Assembly: GCA_031761405.1 (NCBI GenBank)
Contig: JASEVX010000114.1
Location: forward strand, 62,001-126,000
Length of the DNA stretch: 64,000 bases
Direction of reading: 5' to 3'
Source of the DNA: Serripes groenlandicus
Taxonomy: Eukaryota > Mollusca > Bivalvia > Cardiida > Cardiidae
A program made the position numbers and the translations under genes. The notes beneath the pieces were generated by a model. The model ran no database searches. It saw only the letters and a program-made list of their open reading frames with translations, and was not told the DNA's origin. Below are positions 1-10,865 of this stretch, piece by piece. Position 1 is the stretch's first letter. Each line of letters opens with the position of its first letter.

Positions 1-372
1 CTTAAACGTCACGAAACGAGTGCATGGGTCGAATGTAGGAGAAAGAAAGATAATATAGGAATGCTTTTTTTCACTCGAATGCAGTAGAATAAAACATGCA
101 CTAAAGCTTTGCCTGATTTTTTATTCACTTTCTTCGATGTCTGACACCACGCCTCGATTTGACACACGAGGGTCAACATTTCGAAAGAATGCTCAAACAC
201 CTTATAACAGATAGATAGCTAATACTACACTCTTGAATGATTAAATATATGTGATATTAAATGTTTATTTGGCTTGAAACAAATTAAGAGAAGAACAAAC
301 TCTGATAAACAATATTTCTAAATAAAGAAAATCTGCTCTTTCGCACCCAATTAATTTCATACTTGCCACCTA
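1..372. other. Unassigned AT-rich flank
   Basis: AT-rich sequence before the left end of the large TIR element. A 63-codon minus-strand reading frame (9-200) has no recognisable motif and no paralogue elsewhere in the window. I see no gene or repeat here. Confidence 0.5.
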
Positions 373-784
373 TTAATAGCTATTCTCTGTAAGCATTTAA
401 ACTTTTTCGGCACGCATAGTCACGGATATTGCTTAAACTTATCCCACATGTTGCCATCAGTGAACTATTCAGAAAAATAGTGTTAGAAATTCCAAATATT
501 GCCCTGTTGCCATGGAAACAGTGTGCAAAGTTGAGTTTTTGATGAAAAACGCAATATTTACCACTTATTTAAAAAAAAATGCAGCCATCTCCAATTAAGT
601 GAATTACATAAATAGATAGATGAACATTTGCTTAATCAAACGCAAGAAAAAGCAACGGGGAACATATGATCGTTTTTGCATAAATAAGATTTTAAAATAC
701 CTCATTACCAAAAATTACAAATTACCTCCCTTAGTTATTTAGAAAAATAAAAAAAACATGAATTACCTCCCTTGGAATTTTAGA

Positions 785-1010
785 TTTTTGTTTTATTGGG
801 GATTTGAGCCGTTTTAACATTATTTCAGTAATATCACAGCATCATTTCAATTGTCTGTGATACTATGTAAGGAAATGTACCTTGCCCAAGGGTACTCCAC
901 CATAATTGGTGCGGGGCACTTTTGGATCGAACCTGTGACTCTAGGTTCATAATCACTGACGCTGAACATTCGAACCTACATGAACAGATAATTATCAGAT
1001 GTATAACCAA
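785..1010 (-). mobile_element. Diverged tRNA-derived SINE relic (minus) inside the TIR element
   Basis: Read on the minus strand there is a degraded tRNA-like B box (GGTTCGATCC at about 925-936), then a body containing CCTTGGGCAAGG and a tail region near 785-830. The same relic lies at about 53545-53765 in the second TIR element copy. The two copies keep different pieces: one retains the ACTCCACCATAATTG stretch, the other the CCCTGGGCAAACAAACCAG stretch. The body resembles the SINE at 18806-19030. The insertion therefore predates amplification of the host element. Confidence 0.5.
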
Positions 1011-1483
1011 GGACTTTCCTAATACCATTTGTCAAAATATGTTCAAAGTCGTCTGCTGCATAATTGTCGTATGAGGGAAAGGGTTAAACCCTTCAATTTT
1101 TTTGCATACTTTTGCTGTACCTGTACCTGTTTTTATTGGCTGAAAACGGATGCTTTTTTTCCAATAGTATTTCATAAAAAAGTTGTCTATCGGGGTTTAT
1201 GATAGACACTTTTTGAAAGTGTATTCGTGTTTTTTTTAAAAATATATTATACATTAATACAAATAATGATGAACATTAATTTCACGTATAAAATGCGTCA
1301 CCCAACTTGACATGTAAAAAAATATACTTCTTTATTTGAATCATAACAACTAATGATAACTTTGTTTGAAGATTACAATTTTCCATGTTTTATATCACTA
1401 ACTAATCCTTCTATTTTGATTTTTAGCTCGTCTGATATTTTTTTTATCACTAACTAATCCTTCTATTTTGATATTTAGCTCGT

Positions 1484-2245
1484 CTGATTTTTTTTGGGGA
1501 AAAAGATGAGCTATTGTCGTCACTTGATCGTCGCAGTCGTCTTCGTCGTCGTCGTCAGCGGCGTTAGTTAAGTTTTGCGTTTAGGTCACTTACGTGAAAA
1601 CTATCAAACCTAACACTTTGAAACTTGGAAAACTTGTTCATCTAATACTCTTCTTCATATTGTATGATGAAGATGCTAAGTGTAGCCTTTTTTGGGGTAA
1701 AAAACATCATTTTTGATGTATTTTTGTCGATTTTGAGAATTGGACATAGTTGGTTAAGTTTTACGTTTAGGTCACTTACATGGAAACTATCAAACCTAAT
1801 TCTTTGAAACTTGTTCTCTAATACCTTTCTTCACATTGTATGCTAAAGATGCTGAGTGTTGTCTGTTTTTTTATGTAAAAAACATAAATTTTGATGAATT
1901 TTGGTTGATTTTGAGAATTGGCGGTGTCAGTTAATTTTTGCCTTTAAGTCACTTACATGGAAACTATCAAACCTTGATGCTGAGGCCTGGTTTTTTTTGG
2001 GTAAAAAATATCGACTTTAATGTATTTTGGTTGATTTTGAGAATTGGACATAGTTGGTTAAATTTTGCATTTAGGTCACTTACATGGAATCTATCAAACC
2101 TATTACTTTAAAATTAGGAAATCTTGTGCATCTAATAACCTTCTTCACATTGAATGATAAAGAGGCTGAGCGGGCCTGTTTTGTAGGGTAACACACATCA
2201 ATTTTGATGTATTTTGGTTATTTATGAGAATTCAGCATAGTTTCT
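1484..2245 (+). repeat. Tandem core repeat (~180 bp, about 4 copies) with Helentron-like head
   Basis: A head of the form TTTAGCTCGTCTGA...GATGAGCTATTGTCGTCAC is followed by GTCGTC-rich sequence. About four copies of a ~180-bp unit follow, each containing GGTCACTTACATGGAAAC (starts near 1583, 1769, 1946 and 2073; the third is shortened). This head-plus-core layout is that of the pearl-like elements elsewhere in the window, but I cannot place a 3' hairpin terminus for it. The second TIR copy has the same head at about 54203 and only about two core units. Confidence 0.6.
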
Positions 2246-2398
2246 TCACTTTTTGTTACATTGAATTCAAATTTCCCCCAAGTAATAAAAACATGATGTA
2301 TTTCAAACGTATTATGAATATCTTCAATCAGATTGTGTTTTTGGGGTCAAGGTCACTGTTACAAAAAATAGAGGCACTGTTCCCCCATAGCTTTTTTA

Positions 2399-3491
2399 GC
2401 TCACCTGAGCTTTGCTCAAGATGAGTTATTGTGATCGCCTTTTGTCCGGCGTCCGTCGTCCGTCGTCCGTCGTCCGTCAACTTCTTCTCCTCAGTAACTG
2501 GTGGGTCAATTGGGATGAAACTTCACAGAAAGCATCCTCTCAATGACCTCACCAGATTTCCTTCAAATTTTTGGGATCCATGCAGAATTCTGGTTTCCAT
2601 GGCAACGAAATGAAAAAAACTTCAAAATTCTTCTTCTCCCAAACTGGGTGGCAGATTTTCAAATAATTTTGTAGAAATGTTCCTTGGATGACCATCTGTC
2701 AGATTCCTTCAAGCCATGTTGATTGGTCGAAAAACATGGCCGCCAGGGGGGCGGGGCTATTTTGCCTTATATGGCTATAGTGAAAACTTAAAAAATCTTC
2801 TTCTCCGAAAGTGTCAGGCCGATTTTAAAATAATTTTGTAGAAATGTTCCTTGGATGACCCTCTATCAGATTCCTTCAAGCCAAGTTGATAGTCGAAAAA
2901 CATGGCCGCCAGGGGGGGGCGGGGCTATTTTGCCTTATATGGGTTTAGTGAAAACTTAAAAAATCTTCTTCTCCCAAACTGGTTGGCAGATTTTCAAATA
3001 ATTTTGTAGAAATGTTCCTTGGATGACCCTCTGTCAGATTCCTTCAAGCCATGTTGATTGGTAAAAAAAAAATGGCCGCCAGGGGGGGTGGGGCTATTTT
3101 GCCTTATATGGCTATAGTGAAAACTTAAAAAATCTTCCTCTCCGAAAGTGTCAGCCTGATTTTCAAATAATTTTGTAGAAATGTTACTTAAGTGACCCAC
3201 TTTCAGATTCCTTCAAGCCATGTTGATTGGTCAAAAAACATGGCCACCAGGGGTGGCGGGGCTATTTTGCCTTATATGGCTATTGTGAAAACTTAAAAAA
3301 TCTTCTTCTCCGAAAGTGTAAGGCTGATTTTCAAATAATTTTGTAGAAATGTTCTTAGGGGACCCTCTATCATATTCCTTCAAGCCAAGTTGATTGGTCG
3401 TAAACTATGGCCGCCAGGGGCGGGGCTTATATAGCTAAAGTGAAAATAAAAAATCAGGTGAGCGATTCCAGGGCCATCATGGCCCTCTTGT
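2399..3491 (+). mobile_element. Pearl/Helentron-like non-autonomous element
   Basis: The 5' end is AGCTCACCTGAGCTTTGCTC followed by a GTCCGTCGTCC-type simple repeat. The core is five ~170-bp direct repeats, each with AAATCTTCTTCTCC and ATGGCCGCCAGG. The 3' end is a GGGCCATCATGGCCC hairpin followed by TCTTG. The second TIR element copy lacks the whole block at the corresponding site (about 54805), so the boundaries are supported by an empty site. A tandem-repeat core between a fixed head and a hairpin tail matches the pearl family known from bivalves, thought to be Helentron-derived. There is no coding capacity. Confidence 0.75.
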
Positions 3492-3493
3492 TT

Positions 3494-4125
3494 CATTTCT
3501 TGTGAGAAGAGATGTTGATCTTCATGCATTCATTGTTCATTTGTATTCATATGGCCGCATCAAATTGTTATAACCATTCAAAAAATGGCAAAAAAGTGTT
3601 CTTTTTTCCCGTAAAAAACACCATTTTCAAAGAAGGGTTTGGGACCACATTTAACAATTTGATAATCAATTGTTTTCTACTTAATTTCCTTCATCAAATG
3701 ATGACTTTGGTAGAAAATATGATTCCATTTTGTTTAACCCACATGCTGGCAATATTTAAATAAACATTAAACCATTTTTTTTTTTTTTTTTTTAAATTTT
3801 AAAATGATACATTTTGTATCCATGGTAACTAATTTTAGAGGCACTGTTCCCCATAGCCTTTTTTCATTTATTGTGAGAAGAGATGTTGACCTTCATGCAT
3901 CCATTGTTCATTTGTATTCATACGAACGCATTAAATTTTTATAACCATTCAAAAAATGGCAAAAAAGTGTTCTTTTTCCCCGTAAAAAACACCATTTGCA
4001 AAGAAGGGTTTGGGACCACATTTAACAATTTGATAATCAATTGTTTTTTACTTAATTTCCTTCATCAAATGATGACTTTTGGTAGAAAATATGAACTTTT
4101 GCATATATATCTTCATTTATGCTAA
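3494..4125 (+). repeat. Two direct ~373-bp repeats within the TIR element
   Basis: A block starting TTTCATTTCTTGTGAGAAGA at about 3492 recurs at about 3866. Short open frames of 83 and 80 codons in the two copies are near-identical because the DNA is repeated, and show no protein motif. A poly-T run at about 3773-3794 separates the copies. The same pair is present in the second TIR copy (about 54815 and 55190), so the duplication predates transposition. Confidence 0.7.
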
Positions 4126-4349
4126 AAACTGATTGGAAAATTTAGTGAATTTCCCATTGAAATCAGTCAGGACTATAAAAAACGAGAACCGGTTGCTATG
4201 GCAACCAAAGTCTATAGCAAAGTTTTTTTTGCCATTTTCCATTTCTTTCATCAAGTTGAGAAAATGTGTGAAGTTTGAACAAAATCCGTGACCATGCGTG
4301 CCACACTCCCTATATGGGAGTGCAAATGCTTACAGAGAATGGCTATTAA

Positions 4350-4863
4350 ATAGTAATGGGACTCGCAATTGGCATTTCTCTTGCGCCAAACATATATTGT
4401 ATGCATCAACGATTTAGATAAACAATTTAGCTGATATGTTGTTTCAAGTGTGGTCTACTTTTTAAACATATGAGGAATATTTATTATAATTATTATTAAA
4501 AAGGAGGAAGTTCATGTCTTCAGTAATTTAACCGTTTTCTCAATGTTTTAAGCGTTTAAAGGTTTTCATTGTTGCTTCAGACATGGAAAGGGTTTAATAG
4601 CTTTTTATTGCATGTAGATTTAAATCCCAAAATGTATTAATTTTTTGTGGTTTTATTGACAAATACAAAACATCAAGAATCCTGACCAAAAGAAATCCTG
4701 AAATTTGTAGATCTATGTGGAATTTCAAAAATCCCGGAATTAGTCCTTATGAAAACATTATGTGTATGTTGAGACTAATGAAAGTCAAGAATACATGTGT
4801 GTTAACAAATAAATCAATGCAGTCTTTTCCGGCGACATTGATGCCTTGCATCAACTTTCTCTT
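4350..4863. other. Unassigned interval before unit 1
   Basis: AT-rich sequence between the TIR element and the first segmental unit. I see no open frame with a recognisable motif and no repeat relationship inside the window. Confidence 0.45.
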
Positions 4864-6002
4864 GTTGTTTTATTACTAGTTTCTGTATAAGCTGCATGAT
4901 TGACAGCTGTAAATATAATTTGACATTTTTTTTACAATAACATATCACATGATTTTAAACACACTGACTCGATTCGGAACTCCCTGAATTACCCAAGAAA
5001 AAACAAATCGGTCAGAAATGTTCACGTGTTCACAAATATGAAATGAATAAATAGGATATTGTGTCATAAAACCTCGACAGTCTTAACGATTCCTTTCTGT
5101 GTTTATTGCAGCTACCACCATTGTTTCGTTAGTGACCCGGAACTAACACGCTTACCGTTGTTTAGAAATAATAGACAGAATACTTACATACGTGGACAGG
5201 TTGTGTTGTACAAATGGCGGCTTTTTAGGTAGGGGAAATAACTCCTTCACAAGTTTCATTTCCAAAATCAATGTGATATGTACATAAAACTAATGAACAT
5301 TTTAAATACAAAACAAAAAAACTACAGATTAATCAAAGTGAAATTTTAAATGAATTTTGTAATAATTCAAATGTGGTAGAGAGACTGAAGATAATTAATT
5401 TTATCCAAAATAGTTTTACAAAAAAATGCTATTTTTACAAGTACAGTTCGATCGCTAGAGTTCATCAAAGTTTCAATTGTGTACACATTTGGATGCTAAG
5501 CAAATGGGTTAACATAATTATTCCTATCATTGTTTTTGCGTATAATTTGTTTTGTATTTTGTATATGTTTCAAAAATTCCATTCTTACGAAAGTGCGGCA
5601 CAGGTTGATTTCAAGATAATTTAGCAGAAATAATAGATATCCAGGTCAGTTACGAAGGACATCCTCACTGACATGTTCTGTTCTATGTGCGTGTGTATAT
5701 AGTAAGTATATATATGTAAACGCATGCATATACTTTGCTTTCTGTGTCAGGGGTGATGTCAGGATCAGTTACGAAGGACATTCTCACTGACATGCTATGT
5801 TCTGTATGCGCATGTAAATAAAGATTATGTCCGGGTCTGTTATATATATATACATGTATATTGGATTCGCTAATGATAGTAACTTGTTTATTATTATATT
5901 TTACTTTAGTTTATGATGATTTACAAAAGTTCATCCTTTGTAATATCGCTGACTACATAGTATATATTTTGTAATGTAGATATGCTTATAAGATATGTTG
6001 AT

Positions 6003-6268
6003 TGATTGATTGGGGTTTAACGCCGTTTTTAACAATTTATCAGTTATATCACGGCGGCCAGTTCACCTACTCATGCATTTCCTGGTTTTCTCACACCAGT
6101 ACTCCACACAACAATCTTCCCAAGCAACTGGCTGCTTTTCCACATAGACTTAGTCCATTGGTGAAAGAGGAATGACGCATGACGCATTGACTTTTGTCAA
6201 TCTTCGGAAAGAAAGTTGGCCGAGCCGGGATTCGAACTCACAACCCCTGGATTGACAGCCCGCGTCTT
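6003..6268 (-). mobile_element. tRNA-derived SINE, 5'-truncated, with target-site duplication
   Basis: On the plus strand it begins with the tail complement (GATTGATTGGGGTTTAACGC) and ends with a tRNA-like part holding a B box (GAGTTCGAATCCCGGCTCGG on the minus strand). The A box is missing, so the copy is 5'-truncated. Near-identical CTTATAAGATATGT and CTTATAAAATATGT flank it, a plausible 14-bp target-site duplication. Unit 5 has a single uninterrupted TTTATAAAATATATTAATTG at the corresponding place, so the insertion postdates duplication. Confidence 0.75.
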
Positions 6269-6295
6269 ATAAAATATGTGTATTGTAACACAAAA

Positions 6296-8172
6296 CAAGA
6301 GCTGTCGGAGGACAGCATGCTCCACTTTGTTGTGCTTGCCAATGAATAACTTAACCAAAATTATAAATCGAAAAAGGGCCATAATTCTTAAACAAAACTT
6401 GACAAGGGTTATGTACCCTTATCTGTTGATGGAGGTAATGATGATAAATAAGTATTGTAAGTTTATAGTGGGGAATGGTATGAAAAAAATAACCAAAAAT
6501 GGCCATAATTCTTACAAAAACATTGACAGAGTTATGTATTCTTATCTGTTGCTGGAGATAATGATGGTGAAAAAGTGTTGTAAGTTTCAAAGCAATATCT
6601 GTAATGGTTTTAAAAAAGTAAATTGGTACAAAAAACTTAACCAAAATTCTAAGTCGAAAAAGGGCCATAATTTTTACAAAAATCTTGACAGAGTTATGTT
6701 CTCTTGTCTGATAATGGAATTAATGATGGTAAACAAGTGTTGTAAGTTTCGAAGCCATATCTGTTATGGTTTTGAAAAAAAGTAAATTGGTACATAAAAC
6801 TTCTAATTCGAAAAAGGGCCATAATTCTTACAAAGATCTTGACAGAGTTATGTACTCTTGTCTGTTGATAGAAGTTATGATGGTCAATAAGTGTTATAAG
6901 TTTCCAAGTAATATCTGTAATGGCTTTGAAAAAAAATGAATTGGTACAACAAAAAAACTTAACCAAAAGTCTATGTCAAAAAGGGCCATAATTCTTACAA
7001 AAACCTTGACAGCGCTATGTACTCTTGTCTGTTGATGGATGTTATGATGGTGAATACGTGTTGTAAGTTTCAAAGCAATATCTGTAATGGCATTGACAAA
7101 CAATGGAATTGGTACAACAAACTTAACCAAAATTCTAAGCCAAAAAAGGGCCATAATTCTTACAAAAACCTTGACAGGGTTATGTACTCTTGTCTGTTAA
7201 TGGAGGTAATGATAGTCAATAAGTGTTGTAAGTATATAAGCTATATCTCTAATGGTTTTGCAAAAAAGTGTGGTGGTACGAACAACTTAACCAAAATTCT
7301 AAGTGGAAAAAGGGCCATAATTCTAACAAAAACATGGACAGAGTTATGTACTCTTGTCTGTTGATGGATGTAATGATGGTGAGTAAGTTTCAAAGCAATA
7401 TCTGTAATGGTTTTGAAGAAAAGTGAATTGGTACAACAAACTTAACCAAAATTTTAAGTCAAAAAGGGCCATAATTCTTACAAAAACCTTGACAGAGTTA
7501 TATACTCTTGTCTGTTGATGGAGGTAATGATGGTGAATAAGTGTTGTAAGTTTCAAAGCAATATCTGTAATGGCTTTAAAAACAATGGAATTGGTACAAA
7601 TAACTTAACCAAAATTCTAAGTCGAAAAAGGGCCATAATTCTTACAAAAAGATTGACAGAGTTATGTACTCTTGTCTGTTGATGGAGGTAATGATGGTTG
7701 ATAAGTTTTGTAAGTGTATAAGCTATATCTCTAATGGTTTTGCAAAAAAGTGGGGTGGTACGAAGAACTTAACCAAAATTATAAGTGGTAAAAGGGCCAT
7801 AATTCTTAGAAAAACCTTGACAGAGTTATGTACTCTTGTCTGTTGATAGATGTAATGATGGTAAATCAGTGTTGTAAGTTTCAAAGCAATATCTGTTATG
7901 GTTTTGAAAAAAAGTGAATTGGTACAAAAAACTTAACCAAAAGTCTATGTCAAAAAGGGCCATAATTCTTAGAAAAACTTTGACAGAGTTATGTGCTCTT
8001 GTTTGTTGATGACGGTAACAGTGGTGAATAAGTGTTGTAAGTTTCAAAGCAATATCTGTAATAGTTTTGACAACAAAAGTGAATTGATACAAACAACTTA
8101 AAAACGGTGTGACACCAACGCCGACGTCGGGGCGAGTAGTATAGCTAGCATTTTCTTCGAAAAGTCGAGCTA
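6296..8172 (-). mobile_element. Pearl/Helentron-like element with about 11 core repeats
   Basis: Read on the minus strand it starts near 8172 with TAGCTCGACTTTTCGAAGAA and a GACGTCGG-containing palindrome. It runs through about eleven ~158-bp tandem repeats, each with a GGCCATAATTCTTA block (plus strand; near 6376, 6501, 6662, 6816, 6983, 7149, 7314, 7466, 7629, 7793 and 7956). It ends with the hairpin GCTGTCCTCCGACAGC followed by TCTTG at 6296. Units 4 and 5 have an uninterrupted GTAACACAAAAAA...-type site here, and no target duplication is evident within the A run. Open frames of 60-170 codons inside are products of the repeat. Confidence 0.8.
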
Positions 8173-9128
8173 AAAACTGTAAAGTTTACGTGGAATACAA
8201 TTATGTTCTGTTGTGTTGTGTTGTGTTCTATTATTACTGAAGATTTTATTTAACCGACAAACATATTCTAATTTGCTGACTTTTCCTTTCCGATATACAT
8301 AGAATAAAGGAAGAAGATGCAAGCACGTGACTGGTTATTCATGACCTATTTAACTAGTGCGCCCTTCTTTAAACGACTTCATTAATAATGCGTTATGTAG
8401 TCGTCACAGTCACTGGAAACTGTTCCCTCATAACCATTCACAATATATGACATGTGTATAGTCTACTTTACCCCTTTCCATATATACCAAATATGCAGCA
8501 GGCGACTTCGGAAAATATCTTGACCAAAATATGGCAAATATGCCTACATGTATGTTCTCAACATTTATCAGCTGCATTAAAGTCTCATTCAATATCGACA
8601 TAAATAGTTAATTCATAAAAACGATTAAAACCTTCTAAGTTGTGTCTTAGTTCATTTGATTTCTGTGTTTATAAATAGTCATATAATAAAACATTGTGAA
8701 CAGTGACGGTTAGTGTCTACTATTTCATATTTTAAAAAAGAGATTACTATATACATAATCACAGCATTATATAATAACAATTGTATTACTTGTTGACATT
8801 TCACGGGTAATGCAAATGGATGAGTGTGAATTTACTTGAAATAAGGCCAATCGAAAATAGTGCAATGCGAATGAGAGCCAGTCAAATTTGGCATTCGTCA
8901 ATTTCATTCTAATCATCATTCTAAGTTGGTCCTCTCTGGGTTATGTGTCCGGGCGACAGAAGTTTGCAGTCGAGTCAACAACGATGAATTTGTATGTTTA
9001 GTCGGCCCAAGGAACGTAGGGAAGCTCACGCAACGTTACTTATACCTTTATACTCTTATCTTTACATGTTTGTAGTGGTGTTACTTGTGGCAACTTGACT
9101 GACATCCTATCGCTAGATTAATTTGCAT
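8173..9128. other. Unit 1 middle block, no gene seen
   Basis: Homologous to 18250-19400 (unit 2), 31490-32200 (unit 3), 40760-41700 (unit 4) and 60180-61120 (unit 5). Shared landmarks include TTTAACCGACAAACATATT and CAATCGAAAATAGTGCAATG. Near 8905-8915 the sequence jumps to a segment that is about 1.1 kb further along in units 3-5, indicating a deletion here. No coding motif recognised. Confidence 0.6.
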
Positions 9129-9413
9129 TTATCTACATAGTTTTAGAAGGCAAGCTCGTTTAGCAGTTTTATTTGGCAAAACCTTAACCCTTGATTCGTT
9201 GTCGCGGGATGTTTTTATATTTCCGACTGCACTTGATATGATCTCTTCTAGTGTCAATCGGAAAATATTGGCATGTACATGTGACTGAGCTCGGGTACGA
9301 CTCCTTTTGGTTATAGGCAGACGATTAAAATTGAGGTCAATTTTATCTCCCTTTGTCATATCGCCATTCGGCTGAAGATCTATGACAGCAAGGTACCCTT
9401 TTGCCTGACACAA
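9129..9413 (-). pseudogene. 94-codon frame conserved as sequence in the units, open only here
   Basis: Contains segments such as RLPITKRSRTRAQ, ANIFRLTLEEI and SSAVGNIKTSRDN. The corresponding DNA is recognisable in units 3 (about 33500-33740), 4 (about 43540-43830) and 5 (about 62430-62720), but there this frame is interrupted by stops and shifts. I recognise no family. It is either the remnant of an older coding element that was part of the ancestral unit, or a chance open frame in repeated DNA. It lies 3' of the zinc-finger gene beyond the minisatellite, so it is unlikely to be an exon of that gene. Confidence 0.3.
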
Positions 9414-9499
9414 TTTTGTACAAAGTACTGGTTAAAGTTAACAGTGAAATACCTGGTGAGGTGTTCGGCCCACGGTGAAATATGTTTGGAACGGAGATG

Positions 9500-10865
9500 G
9501 ACTTCGATGATATTTCATCTATATCTCGGAGGCTATATTAATGATCGCTTAGATGGTATTTCATCAATATCTAGGAGGCAAGATCAATGACCGCTTCGAT
9601 AATATTTCACCAATATCTAGGGGGCAAGATCAATGACCGCTTCGATGATATTTCACCAATATCTAGGAGGCAAGATCAGTGACCGCTTCGATAACATTTC
9701 ACCGATATCTAGGAGGCAAGATCAATGACCGCTTCGATAACATTTCACCAATATCTAGGAGTCAAGATCAATGACCGCTTCGATGATATTTCACCAATAT
9801 CTAGGAGGCTAGATCAATGACCGCTTCGATGATATTTCACCAATATCTAGGAGGCTAGATCAATGATCGCTTCGATGGTATTTCACCTATATCTAGGAGG
9901 CAAGATCAATGACCGCTACGATGATATTTCACCAATATCTAGGAGGCAATATCAATGACCGCTTCGATAATATTTCATTAATATCTAGGGGGCTAGATCA
10001 ATGACCGCTTCGATGATATTTCATCTATATCTCGGAGGCTAGATTAATGATCGCTTAGATGGTATTTCACCAATATCTAGGAGGCAAAATCAATGACCGC
10101 TTCGATGATATTTCACCAATATCTAGGAGGCTAGATCAATGACCGCTTCGATGATATTTCATCTATATCTCGGAGACTAGATTAATGACCGCATCGATGA
10201 TATTTCATTTTTACCTCGGAGGCTAGATTAATGACCGTTTCGATGATATTTCACCTATATCTCGAAGGCTAGATCAATGACCGCTTCGATGAAATATCAC
10301 CTTTATCTCGGGGCTAGACTAATGACCGCTCCGATTATAATTCAATTATATCTCGGAGCTAGATTATTGACCGCTTCAATGATATTTCACCTATATCTCG
10401 GGGCTAAACTAATGACCACTAAGATCATATATCACCTTCATCTCAGTCGATAGTTTAATTATCGCTTCGATGATATTTCACCTATATCCCAGGGCTTGAT
10501 TAATGACCACTAAGATCCTATTTCACCTTTATCTCGGGGCTTGATTAATGACCACTTAGATCATATTTCACCTATATCTCGGGGCTAGATTAATGATCGC
10601 TTGGGTGATATTTTACCTTTATCTCGGAGGCTATATAAATGGCCGCTTATATAATATTTCATCTATATCGCAGGTGATAGTTTAACGACCAATTGTTTGA
10701 TATTTCACCTATATCTCTTGGCTTGATTAATGACCACTAAGATCAAATTTTACCTATATCTCAGTTTCTAGCTTAATGACCGCTTCCATCAAATTTCAAA
10801 TATATCTCGATTGTTAGTTTACTGACTGCTTAGATCAGATTTCACCTACATCTATGTATCTCGGG
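9500..10865. repeat. 46-bp minisatellite, unit 1 array
   Basis: About 29 head-to-tail copies of a 46-bp monomer built around TTCGATGATATTTCACC, TATATCTCGGAGG and CTAGATTAATGACCGC. From about 9560 to 10000 a local variant (CACCAATATCTAGGAGGC, AAGATCAATGACC) is strongly homogenised. Copies become progressively degenerate and shorter to the right, ending near ATGTATCTCGGG. The same family lies at the corresponding position in units 3, 4 and 5. Confidence 0.9.

Larger units (their letters stand above)
377..4345. mobile_element. Large non-autonomous TIR element, copy 1
   Basis: The left end (TAGCTATTCTCTGTAAGC..., from 377) is matched in reverse complement by the right end (...GCTTACAGAGAATGGCTA, to 4345). 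The match continues inward through GGCACGCATAGTCACGGAT on the left and ATCCGTGACCATGCGTGCC on the right, giving inverted repeats of roughly 60 bp. The right end also carries a small extra palindrome (CACTCCCTATATGGGAGTG). TTAA lies directly outside both ends (373-376 and 4346-4349), as in piggyBac-like target sites. A second copy at 53168-55636 has different outer flanks, so this is an inserted element and not part of a segmental duplication. No transposase is visible inside, so it would depend on enzyme supplied in trans. The piggyBac assignment rests only on TTAA and is tentative. Confidence 0.7.

Noticed and set aside
3512..4125. Conserved ~80-residue protein (MLIFMHSLFICIH...) present three times
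   Set aside because: The copies are in directly repeated DNA of the TIR element; similarity reflects the DNA duplication and no coding signature is evident.
1..4345. Region 377-4345 versus 53168-55636 as an additional segmental duplication unit
   Set aside because: Homology stops at the terminal inverted repeats next to TTAA and the outer flanks differ, which fits two transposon copies.
6276..8092. Many 60-170-codon frames on both strands with repeated peptide blocks
   Set aside because: They come from the ~158-bp core repeats of a non-coding pearl-like element, change frame from unit to unit, and have no protein family features.
9500..10865. CRISPR-like or regularly spaced repeat array
   Set aside because: The monomers are contiguous 46-bp tandem repeats with no unique spacers, in a eukaryotic context.
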